A stretch of 15,449 nt of DNA from Oscillospiraceae bacterium. GTDB lineage: Bacteria > Bacillota > Clostridia > Oscillospirales > Ruminococcaceae. The position numbers were made by a program, and so were the translations under genes. Of this stretch, positions 1 to 6,703 are shown piece after piece; the first letter of the stretch is position 1, and each line of letters opens with the position of its first letter. The stretch lies in contig DOQG01000061.1 in NCBI GenBank assembly GCA_003512525.1, forward strand, positions 1 through 15,449, read 5' to 3'. The notes under the pieces are model-generated. The model saw only the letters and a list, made by a program, of their open reading frames with translations, was not told where the DNA came from and did no database searches.

Positions 1-5
1 GATAT

Positions 6-26
6 ACTCACGAAATTATTAACACC
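6..26 (+). repeat. Left copy of 21-bp inverted repeat at window edges
   Basis: These 21 bases start ACTCACGAAATT and end TTAACACC. They are the exact reverse complement of the last 21 bases of the window (15429-15449). The match stops at position 27 on the inner side, and the outer side cannot be compared because the window ends. An exact 21-base match is very unlikely by chance. The genes between the copies are housekeeping genes, so this is more likely a dispersed short repeat or an assembly-graph junction than the ends of a mobile element. Confidence 0.75.
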
Positions 27-121
27 CTGTCAATATAGTATTGTTTTCAGCGTTGTTGGCTGTATTTTTATTGTTTTAGCGTTTTTACAATATACTGCAT
101 TGTAATTTTAATGAGGTTTTT

Positions 122-179
122 ATAAGCCGAGAAGCTGTGATGAAATTTTGGCATTTCGTCACCGCTTCTTTCGGCTTAT
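122..179. terminator. Long imperfect hairpin over the GNAT stop codon, likely terminator
   Basis: ATAAGCCGA (122-130) pairs with TCGGCTTAT (171-179). The stem continues with GAAGC/GCTTC, GTGA/TCAC and GAAAT/ATTTC, broken by one mismatch, one wobble and a two-base bulge, around a six-base loop. It includes the stop codon of the minus-strand acetyltransferase gene. The bases after the stem are T-rich on the plus strand (TTCTCTTTTC) but not on the minus strand. It may therefore serve mainly a plus-strand transcript arriving from outside the window, or act in both directions. The rest of 1-175 is AT-rich and shows no open reading frame I would call. Confidence 0.5.
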
Positions 180-625
180 TCTCTTTTCATCTTTAAAAGC
201 GGTACAAATTCGTCTTCTATGATTTTTTCGCCTGTAAGGCTAAATCCGTTGCGGTGATAAAAATCTATTCCCTGCTTGTTATATTCGAGCACCCACAGCT
301 CATTGACCGCGAAGTTGTTGACAGCGTATCTGAGAAGCTTTGCGCCTATGCCTTGGTTTTGAAAAAGCGGCTCTACATACAGCTTTTCGACCTCATTACC
401 CGAAATGCGGATAATGCCTTTTATTATACCGTCATCATAGACAAATGTATTTTTGAGTGCGGTTGAGCCCGCGGAGTACTCCTTGGCAGTGTCAAGGACA
501 TTCAGCTCACCGAAGTAAAAGGCATCGTTTTTGAAAAACGGATAGAAATTTACTCGGTAATTTGTGACGATAATTTCTGCGATGCGGGAAGCATCAGACT
601 CGGTCGCGTGGCGGATATGGGTCAT
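176..625 (-). CDS. GNAT-family N-acetyltransferase
   Basis: This 149-residue protein has the size and fold signature of a single-domain GCN5-related N-acetyltransferase, a cytoplasmic enzyme that moves an acetyl group from acetyl-CoA to an amine. The acetyl-CoA pyrophosphate-binding motif A is visible as KLYVEPLFQNQGIGAKLL (about residues 81-98, with Q-x-x-G-x-G). The later segment GIDFYHRNGF matches motif B, with the usual FY and NGF. The N-terminus (IRHATESDASRI) is the typical first strand and helix. The ATG has GGAG about seven bases upstream. It lies downstream of metK on the same strand, separated by a hairpin, so it may be read partly from the metK promoter. The substrate (small molecule, peptide N-terminus or antibiotic) cannot be told from sequence. 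Confidence 0.9.
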   Translation of the reverse strand: MTHIRHATESDASRIAEIIVTNYRVNFYPFFKNDAFYFGELNVLDTAKEYSAGSTALKNTFVYDDGIIKGIIRISGNEVEKLYVEPLFQNQGIGAKLLRYAVNNFAVNELWVLEYNKQGIDFYHRNGFSLTGEKIIEDEFVPLLKMKRE

Positions 626-649
626 TTCTGTTCTCCGTTTGGTTACGAT

Positions 650-681
650 TAAAGCCGTTGCGGTGTTCTGTAACGGCTTTA
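650..681 (-). terminator. Hairpin between metK and the acetyltransferase gene
   Basis: TAAAGCCGTT (650-659) pairs perfectly over 10 bp with AACGGCTTTA (672-681), with a 12-base loop. It lies just beyond the metK stop and before the acetyltransferase start on the minus strand. No real T-tract follows on the minus strand (AATCGT), so it could be a weak terminator, an attenuating or processing hairpin, or a 3'-end stabiliser. Confidence 0.45.
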
Positions 682-695
682 GTGCTATATGCTGA

Positions 696-1877
696 TTACT
701 TTATATCAAGTGCTGATTTAAGCTCGGCGACCTTGTCTGTCTTTTCCCATGCAACATCAAGGTCTGTACGTCCCATATGACCGTAAGCGGCAAGGGGTCT
801 GTACTTGGTGTTTCTTAAGTTCAGGGAGCTGATTATTGCGCTGGGGCGAAGGTCGAACACCTTGCTTACTGCGGCTGAGATCTCGGTATCTGGCTTTATG
901 CCTGTGCCGAATGTATCGACAAATATCGATACGGGCTGTGCAACGCCGATAGCGTATGCAAGCTCGACCTCGCAACGCTTTGCTATACCTGCGGCTACAA
1001 TGTTCTTTGCAACGTGTCTTGCGGCATAAGCGGCTGAACGGTCGACCTTTGTGGGATCTTTTCCCGAGAATGCGCCGCCGCCGTGTCTGCCGACACCGCC
1101 GTAGGTATCTACTATTATCTTTCTGCCGGTAAGACCGCTGTCGCCCTGAGGACCGCCTACTACAAAGCGTCCTGTGGGATTTATCAGCATCTTTGTGTTT
1201 TCGTCAAGCAGAGAAGCGGGAACGGTAGTCTTTATGACCTTTTCGATAATATCGGCTCTGAGCTGTGCCTGGGTAGCCTCTGCCTTATGCTGTGATGATA
1301 CTACAACCGTATCTATTCTTGAGGGGGTGCCGTCCTCATTATATTCGACCGTTACCTGCGTCTTTCCGTCGGGGAGAAGATAGGGTATCTCGCCTGACTT
1401 TCTTACCGCAGTGAGCTTCTTTGAGAGCGCGTGGGCAAGCGAGATTGTCAGAGGCATAAGCTCTTCTGTTTCATCGCACGCATAGCCGAACATCATACCC
1501 TGATCGCCCGCACCTGTGTCAAACTCGTTCTTATCTCTGCCCTCAAGAGCATTGTCAACGCCCATAGCTATATCGGGGCTCTGCTTGTCGAGGGTCGTGA
1601 GGATAGCACAGGTCTTGTAGTCAAAGCCGTAGTCGCTGTTATCATAGCCTGTTTCCTTTATAACATCTCTTGCGATGGCGGGGATGTCAACGTTTGCTGT
1701 TGTCGTTATCTCGCCCATTATTAGAACCATACCTGTTGTAGCGCAGGTCTCACAGGCTACACGGGCGTTTTTGTCCTGTGCTAATATTGCGTCAAGCACA
1801 CCATCGGAAATCCTGTCGCAGATCTTGTCGGGGTGACCTTCTGTGACGCTTTCGGAAGTGAATAAGTATTTTGCCAT
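696..1877 (-). CDS. metK: S-adenosylmethionine synthetase (methionine adenosyltransferase)
   Basis: MetK makes S-adenosylmethionine from methionine and ATP, releasing phosphate and pyrophosphate, in the cytoplasm. The 393-residue length is normal. Signature motifs are intact: GHPDK at residues 14-18 (ATP/Mg binding), GAGDQGMMFGYA at 122-133, and the glycine-rich phosphate loop GGGAFSGKDPTKVDRS at 266-281. The ATG is preceded by AAAGGA with about seven bases of spacing. The gene is monocistronic or leads a two-gene unit with the acetyltransferase. Its leader carries a SAM-I riboswitch and intrinsic terminator, so high SAM should stop transcription before the coding region. Confidence 0.98.
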   Translation of the reverse strand: MAKYLFTSESVTEGHPDKICDRISDGVLDAILAQDKNARVACETCATTGMVLIMGEITTTANVDIPAIARDVIKETGYDNSDYGFDYKTCAILTTLDKQSPDIAMGVDNALEGRDKNEFDTGAGDQGMMFGYACDETEELMPLTISLAHALSKKLTAVRKSGEIPYLLPDGKTQVTVEYNEDGTPSRIDTVVVSSQHKAEATQAQLRADIIEKVIKTTVPASLLDENTKMLINPTGRFVVGGPQGDSGLTGRKIIVDTYGGVGRHGGGAFSGKDPTKVDRSAAYAARHVAKNIVAAGIAKRCEVELAYAIGVAQPVSIFVDTFGTGIKPDTEISAAVSKVFDLRPSAIISSLNLRNTKYRPLAAYGHMGRTDLDVAWEKTDKVAELKSALDIK

Positions 1878-1945
1878 TGATTTTTCCTTTCATATAGCGG
1901 TTTTAAACCGTATCCCATACGCACATACCTGCGTAAAACTGCATT

Positions 1946-1968
1946 AAAAAAAGCCCCTTGCGGAGCTT
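1946..1968 (-). terminator. Riboswitch-controlled intrinsic terminator of metK leader
   Basis: On the minus strand AAGCTCC, loop GCAA and GGGGCTT form a 7-bp stem with one G-U pair, followed by seven T residues. It lies 15 bases past the 3' strand of riboswitch helix P1. The 5' half (GCTCC) can instead pair with GGAGC, which overlaps the P1 3' strand, giving the classical mutually exclusive antiterminator. SAM binding should stabilise P1 and so favour this terminator. Confidence 0.92.
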
Positions 1969-1982
1969 GCTGACTGCCTGCT

Positions 1983-2131
1983 CCTCATCTTTCGGTCACT
2001 GCCCTTGCCGTGCCGTAGGAATTAGCACCATTTTTCGTAAAGCCAAAGCTTACGAAACGGTTGCTGGGTTTACGGAGCCTGACTCCTGATCCGCATAAAT
2101 ATGCGGAAAATGTAAACCGCTCTTGATAAGG
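1983..2131 (-). promoter_or_regulatory. SAM-I (S-box) riboswitch aptamer
   Basis: Read on the minus strand, the leader holds the SAM-I consensus in order. P1 is CCTTATC (2125-2131) with GATGAGG (1983-1989). AAGAG follows P1, then P2 (GGTTTAC with GTAAACC), the conserved GCAACC, a strong P3 (TTTCGTAA with TTACGAAA), the invariant GGTGCTAATTCC, and P4 (CGGCAC with GTGACCG). The aptamer starts about ten bases after the expected transcription start. Within P2 there are two hairpins (CCGCATA-TTT-ATGCGG and GGAG-TCAGG-CTCC) rather than the usual kink-turn followed by one stem-loop, so this is a variant P2 arm. It controls metK. Confidence 0.95.
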
Positions 2132-2147
2132 GATTTTTCCGATTGAT

Positions 2148-2176
2148 ATTGTAGCACACGTTAAGACGTTTGTCAA
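2148..2176 (-). promoter_or_regulatory. Sigma-A promoter of the riboswitch-metK unit
   Basis: On the minus strand a perfect -35 TTGACA (2171-2176) and -10 TACAAT (2148-2153) are separated by exactly 17 bases. Transcription should start near 2140, giving a leader of about 260 bases. The gene-free stretch 1878-2347 is explained by this promoter, the riboswitch, its terminator and the divergent promoter of the ABC operon. Confidence 0.9.
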
Positions 2177-2258
2177 GTAAATTGATAATTATTTTTACAT
2201 TTCGATATTTTTCTTTGTTCGCGCGGCAGGCGGAAAAATTAAAATCCTGTTAAAAATG

Positions 2259-2287
2259 TTGAATTACACTATAATAAATGCTATAAT
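2259..2287 (+). promoter_or_regulatory. Sigma-A promoter of the ABC/FtsX operon
   Basis: -35 TTGAAT (2259-2264), a 17-base spacer and -10 TATAAT (2282-2287) lie 60 bases before the ABC ATPase start. It is divergent from the metK promoter, with about 80 bases between the two -35 elements. A small hairpin, ACAGCA (2311-2316) with TGCTGT (2322-2327), would sit in the 5' leader just before the ribosome binding site. Confidence 0.85.
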
Positions 2288-2347
2288 AGAAATGATTAAA
2301 AAAATTCGGAACAGCAGAAAATGCTGTATGGACAGAAAGGAACTACA

Positions 2348-3049
2348 ATGAGTTTTGTTACGCTGAATGACATTACAAAGCAGTACCATATGGGAGATAT
2401 AACGATAAACGCAAACGATAAGGTCAGCTTTGACATTGAAAAGGGCGAATTTGCAATAATCGTAGGACCGAGCGGTTCGGGCAAGACTACGGTGCTTAAT
2501 ATACTCGGCGGTATGGATACCGCTACATCGGGCAGTTTTTATGTAGACGGAAGTAAGATAAGCGATTACAGCAGAAAAGAGCTTATCGACTACAGAAGAT
2601 ACGATATAGGATTTATATTTCAGTTCTACAACCTCATTCCGAACCTGACGGCAAAAGAGAATATAGAGCTGTCAACGCAGACGGTACAGGACTATATTCC
2701 TGCTGTAGAGATACTTGAAAAGGTCGGACTTACCGACAGGATAAATAACTTTCCCGCACAGCTTTCGGGCGGCGAACAGCAAAGAGTGGCAATTGCGAGG
2801 GCACTGGCAAAAAAGCCGAAGCTGCTTCTTTGTGATGAGCCGACAGGTGCGCTTGACTACAATACCGGTAAGATGATACTGAAGCTTTTGCAGGATACCT
2901 GCCGCAGCGACAAAATGACTGTAATACTTGTGACACATAATACGGCGATATGCCCCATGGCTGACAGAGTTATACACATGAAGAGCAGTAAGGTCAGCGA
3001 GATAGTCGTAAACGAGCATCCGACACCCGTTGAAGAAATAGAGTGGTAA
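2348..3049 (+). CDS. ABC transporter ATP-binding protein (MacB/LolD/FtsE type)
   Basis: This 233-residue cytoplasmic ATPase has every ABC motif: Walker A GPSGSGKT at residues 40-47, Q-loop glutamine 92, signature LSGGEQQR at 139-146, Walker B LLLCDEP at 159-165 with catalytic E164, and switch histidine 197. The Q-loop context FQFYNLIPNLTAKEN is typical of the type VII (MacB/LolD/FtsE) branch, which pairs with FtsX-like permeases. I chose the ATG at 2348 over an in-frame ATG at 2321 because AAAGGA ends six bases before it and homologues begin at this point. The permease gene starts 19 bases downstream, so the two surely form one complex. The substrate or mechanical role is unknown. Confidence 0.95.
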   Translation: MSFVTLNDITKQYHMGDITINANDKVSFDIEKGEFAIIVGPSGSGKTTVLNILGGMDTATSGSFYVDGSKISDYSRKELIDYRRYDIGFIFQFYNLIPNLTAKENIELSTQTVQDYIPAVEILEKVGLTDRINNFPAQLSGGEQQRVAIARALAKKPKLLLCDEPTGALDYNTGKMILKLLQDTCRSDKMTVILVTHNTAICPMADRVIHMKSSKVSEIVVNEHPTPVEEIEW

Positions 3050-3068
3050 GCGGGGAAAGGGAACGGAT

Positions 3069-6000
3069 ATGAAAAATGCAATGCTGAAAAATGCATTTGT
3101 CGAGATGAGAAAGACGAAAAGCAGATTTTTTTCCATATTCGGCATAATAGCGATAGGAACGGGCTTTTTTGCGGGACTGCTTGCCAGCGCGCCTGCCATG
3201 AAGATATCCTCCGATCATTACTATGACCGCACGTCACTGCTTGACTACAGACTGGTTTCGACATACGGCTTTGATGAAAACGATATAAAGGCGCTTGAGG
3301 ACGGGCTTCCCGATGTGAATATTTATCCCGGATATTACACGGACGCTTATGTCAATACCGACTCGGGTGAGAAAAAGGTGGCAAGGGTATATTCTGTTGA
3401 CACGATAGGGAAAAATAATCCATACAGTTCGTTGAATATAACCGAGGGCAGATTGCCGCAGGCTGAGAATGAATGCCTTATCGACAACGGCAAGCTGATA
3501 AAGAATTATAAGGTCGGTGATAAGCTGACGCTCGGCGGAGATGAAAATACCGATATTGACGAAACGCTTTCGGTTAAGGAGTTTACAATAGTCGGCAGGT
3601 TTGAGTCGCCTATGTATATATCGGATGCCGAGCGCGGCAACACGACCATTGGAAACGGTTCGGTCTTTATGGTTTGCTATGTGCCGCAGAGCTGCTTCAA
3701 GACCGAGGTCTACACTCAGGTTGTGATAACCTCCGACAAGCTTAAGGAGTACAACTGCTACAGCGATGAATATGAAAATGCGCGCGATGAGCTCGGCGAG
3801 CGCATTCAGCAGATAGCGGACAGCCGGGAACAGGGCAGATATGACGAGATAACCGAAGAGGCACAGAGCAAGATCAATGACGGTCAGAAAGAGCTTGATG
3901 AAAAGAAAGCCGATGCGTACAAGGAAATAGATGATAACGAGAAGAAGCTCAGCGATGCCAAAAAGGAGCTTGACGATGCGAAAGTTCAGCTTGCTGACGG
4001 CAAAGCACAGCTTGCAGACAGTAAAAAGCAGCTTGATGACGCCAAAAAGCAACTCGATGAAAATGAGCCTGTACTTGCGGACAGTAAAAAACAGCTCGAC
4101 GACAGCAAAAAACAGCTTGACGACAGCAAGAAGCTTCTTGATGACACTAAAGCACAGTTAGACAGCTCAAAATCTCAGCTCGACAGCTCGGCACAACAGC
4201 TTGACGATACAAAAACACAGCTTGACAGCGCAAAAAATCAGCTTGACAGTACTTCGTCACAGCTCGACCGTGCTAAATCACAGCTTGACAGCGCCAAGGC
4301 TCAGCTCGATGAGAGCAAGGCAACGCTTGACGCTACAGACAAACAGCTTAGCGACAGTCAGAAGGACATTGATAATTCGAGAGCGCAGATAAACACTGCG
4401 GTCGCGGCCGGTATGATGACAAGTGATGAAGCCGCTGTAAAGCTTGCGCAGCTTGATGCTGCACAGGAACAGGTAAACGCGGGCAGAGCACAGTATGAGA
4501 GCGGACTTGCTCAGTATAATGCGGGACTTAGTGCATATGAAAAGTCAAAGGCAGAGTATGACGCGGGTTATACGCAGTACAGCACGGCAAAGGCTCAGTA
4601 CGAAAGCGGACTTGCACGGTATAATGACGGTAAGGCGCAGTATGAGAGCGGACTTGCCCGGTACAATGACGGTAAAAAGCAGTACGAAGAGGGTCTTGTG
4701 CAGTATAACGAGGGCAAAAAGCAATACGAGGATGGGCTTGCGAAATACGAAAAGGGAAAAGCCGAATACGACAACGGCAGGAAGCAGTATGAGGATGGGC
4801 TTGCAAAATACAATGACGGCGCAGCGGAGTACGAAAGGAATTATGCCTCATATGAAGACGGTCTTAAGGAATATAACGACGGTGTAAAAAAGCTCAGTGA
4901 CGCAAAGTCGGAGGCTGATAAAAAATTTGCGGATGCGCAGAAAGAGATAGATGATAACAAAAAGAAGCTTGATGATATCGAAAAGCCGGAATGGTATCTT
5001 TTTACCCGTGAGGACGACCCCGGATACAGCGAATACGGGCAGAACGCAGACAGAATAAGTAATATCGCAATGGTATTCCCGCTGTTCTTTGTTATGGTAG
5101 CGGCGCTCGTATGCCTTACCACTATGACAAGAATGGTCGAAGAACAGCGCACGCAGATCGGAACGCTCAAGGCGCTGGGCTATAAAAACGGTGCTATAAT
5201 ATTCAAGTATATGTTCTATGCGCTGACTGCCGCCATTGCCGGTGCGGTGATAGGTATGCTTGTTGGTATGAAGATCTTTCCCGCTATCATCATCACTGCT
5301 TACGGAATGATGTATGCTATACCGGACATTCTTCTGCCGTATGATTTTGTCCTTATTGCAGGCACGACAGCGGCGGCGGTACTTCTTACGGCTGTAACTG
5401 TATATTTTTCGTGCAGCAGTATACTCCACGACTGCCCGGCGGCACTTATGCGACCGAAAGCTCCGAAAAGCGGAAAAAAGATACTGCTTGAACGCATGGG
5501 GTTTGTATGGAACAGGCTTTCGTTCAGCCACAAGGTCACTTTGAGAAATATCTTCCGTTACAAGAGAAGAATGCTTATGACGATAGTCGGCATAGCGGGC
5601 TGTACAGCGCTCGTGCTTACGGGATTTGGAATTTATGACAGCGTGAACGATATTGTGGAAAAGCAATTCGGCGAGATAAGCAACTATACCGGTATAGTCG
5701 CTTACGGCGATAAGCAGACAGATGAACAGATCGCAGAAATAGCCGATAAGCTTGCCGGATACAGCTGTAAGGGCGATAAGATCTATCAAAAGCAGATAAC
5801 CGTAGCAAGCGGCAAAAACAGCACAGATGCTTATATATTCGGTGCAAAGGATAATGATACGATCACGCAGTTTGTAACTGTCAAGGACAGACGTACAGGA
5901 GAGCACTACACGGTGACCGATGACGGCGTTATAATCAACGAAAAGCTTGCTACACTGCTCGGCGGAATAAAAAAAGGTGACGAGATCACATTGTCACTGT

Positions 6001-6671
6001 CGGAGACCAAGCGTGTAAACGCAAAGGTAACGGAGATATGCGAAAACTATGCGCATCATTATGTTTATATAACGGAAAATCTTTATAAGAAGCTCAGCGG
6101 TGTAGAGAACCTCCCTTATAATTGCTATTTCTTCAACTCGGAGCAGGGCGATGATATGCCGGAAAACGACAGGGATAAGCTGGCGGCGGATCTGATGAAG
6201 ACTGACGGCGTTATGGGAGTCAGCTTCAAGACCGGAGTTAAAGCGACATTTGCAACAATGTTGAAATCGTTGCTTTTTGTAATAGTGGTACTCATAGTAA
6301 GCGCGGGTGCATTGGCGTTTATAGTACTGTATAACCTTACCAATATAAATATAAACGAGCGTATCCGCGAAATAGCATCGCTCAAGGTGCTGGGCTTCTA
6401 TGACAAGGAAGTTTCGATGTATGTGTTCAGGGAAACAGTGATACTTACGCTGATAGGTACGCTTGCAGGTATGGTGCTCGGCAGATTTCTGGTCGATTTT
6501 GTTGTAAAAACCGCTGAGATAGATATGGTAATGTTCGGTAGGGAAGTGCATCCTATGAGCTTTGCGCTTTCAGCTGTCATTACAATTATATTTGCTTTAA
6601 CGGTAATGCTGTTTATGCATAGGCGGCTGATGAAGGTCGATATGGTAGAGGCACTGAAAAGTGTTGAATGA
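3069..6671 (+). CDS. FtsX/MacB-like ABC permease with giant extracytoplasmic coiled coil
   Basis: This 1200-residue membrane protein is the partner of the preceding ATPase. A first transmembrane helix (about 20-41) is followed by an outer MacB-like periplasmic-core region (about 45-250). A long heptad region follows (about 258-640), split by a non-heptad tip near 444-458 into two arms of about 180 residues. The first FtsX domain comes next, with helices near 664-686, 711-740 and 758-782. A cytoplasmic linker leads to a second module with helices near 835-855, 1065-1090, 1120-1147 and 1162-1184. The RTQIGTLKALGY and REIASLKVLGF segments are the coupling-helix motifs of FtsX domains. Total length is about twice that of a plain FtsX-type permease. 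The start has GGGAAAGGG upstream. The family couples cytoplasmic ATP hydrolysis to motion outside the membrane; whether this one moves lipids or peptides or regulates cell-wall enzymes is not visible. Confidence 0.93.
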   Translation: MKNAMLKNAFVEMRKTKSRFFSIFGIIAIGTGFFAGLLASAPAMKISSDHYYDRTSLLDYRLVSTYGFDENDIKALEDGLPDVNIYPGYYTDAYVNTDSGEKKVARVYSVDTIGKNNPYSSLNITEGRLPQAENECLIDNGKLIKNYKVGDKLTLGGDENTDIDETLSVKEFTIVGRFESPMYISDAERGNTTIGNGSVFMVCYVPQSCFKTEVYTQVVITSDKLKEYNCYSDEYENARDELGERIQQIADSREQGRYDEITEEAQSKINDGQKELDEKKADAYKEIDDNEKKLSDAKKELDDAKVQLADGKAQLADSKKQLDDAKKQLDENEPVLADSKKQLDDSKKQLDDSKKLLDDTKAQLDSSKSQLDSSAQQLDDTKTQLDSAKNQLDSTSSQLDRAKSQLDSAKAQLDESKATLDATDKQLSDSQKDIDNSRAQINTAVAAGMMTSDEAAVKLAQLDAAQEQVNAGRAQYESGLAQYNAGLSAYEKSKAEYDAGYTQYSTAKAQYESGLARYNDGKAQYESGLARYNDGKKQYEEGLVQYNEGKKQYEDGLAKYEKGKAEYDNGRKQYEDGLAKYNDGAAEYERNYASYEDGLKEYNDGVKKLSDAKSEADKKFADAQKEIDDNKKKLDDIEKPEWYLFTREDDPGYSEYGQNADRISNIAMVFPLFFVMVAALVCLTTMTRMVEEQRTQIGTLKALGYKNGAIIFKYMFYALTAAIAGAVIGMLVGMKIFPAIIITAYGMMYAIPDILLPYDFVLIAGTTAAAVLLTAVTVYFSCSSILHDCPAALMRPKAPKSGKKILLERMGFVWNRLSFSHKVTLRNIFRYKRRMLMTIVGIAGCTALVLTGFGIYDSVNDIVEKQFGEISNYTGIVAYGDKQTDEQIAEIADKLAGYSCKGDKIYQKQITVASGKNSTDAYIFGAKDNDTITQFVTVKDRRTGEHYTVTDDGVIINEKLATLLGGIKKGDEITLSLSETKRVNAKVTEICENYAHHYVYITENLYKKLSGVENLPYNCYFFNSEQGDDMPENDRDKLAADLMKTDGVMGVSFKTGVKATFATMLKSLLFVIVVLIVSAGALAFIVLYNLTNININERIREIASLKVLGFYDKEVSMYVFRETVILTLIGTLAGMVLGRFLVDFVVKTAEIDMVMFGREVHPMSFALSAVITIIFALTVMLFMHRRLMKVDMVEALKSVE
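3936..4373 (+). repeat. Heptad repeats, first coiled-coil arm (Q-L-D-D-x-K-K type)
   Basis: About 20 tandem seven-codon units of the form QLDDSKK, QLDSAKN or QLDESKA encode the outgoing arm of the permease coiled coil (about residues 290-435). Leucine recurs every seven residues with aspartate and lysine flanks. The DNA repeats with a 21-base period (CAGCTTGACGAC-like words), which suggests growth by repeat duplication. Confidence 0.85.
4488..4883 (+). repeat. Heptad repeats, second coiled-coil arm (Y-x-x-G type)
   Basis: About 19 tandem units of the form YESGLAR, YNDGKKQ or YEDGLAK (about residues 474-605) encode the returning arm. Tyrosine sits where the first arm has leucine, and glycine (sometimes Ser, Ala or Lys) sits three residues later. 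Two seven-residue variants alternate, so the real period is often 14 residues or 42 bases. Glycine-bearing heptads of this style resemble those I recall in YhgE/Pip proteins. Confidence 0.85.
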
Positions 6672-6703
6672 TATTGGGGCTTAAGCCCGGAGGTTGATGG
6701 TAT

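Noticed and set aside
2321..2347. Upstream ATG as the start of the ABC ATPase
   Set aside because: It falls inside a small leader hairpin and has no ribosome binding site, while the ATG at 2348 has AAAGGA at ideal distance.
3234..4052. A 272-codon hydrophobic open frame on the minus strand, at first sight like a membrane protein
   Set aside because: The hydrophobic look comes from reversing Lys/Glu/Asp-rich coiled-coil codons. No start signal, and the plus-strand gene is certain.
4848..5906. A 352-codon open frame on the minus strand inside the permease gene
   Set aside because: It lies opposite clear transmembrane and coupling-helix sequence of the FtsX permease and has Cys/Tyr/Arg-rich composition typical of antisense reading.
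6677..6688. GGGCTTAAGCCC palindrome between the permease and acidic-protein genes as a terminator
   Set aside because: It can form only a four-pair stem and is followed by GGAGG, not a T-run. At most it modulates translation.
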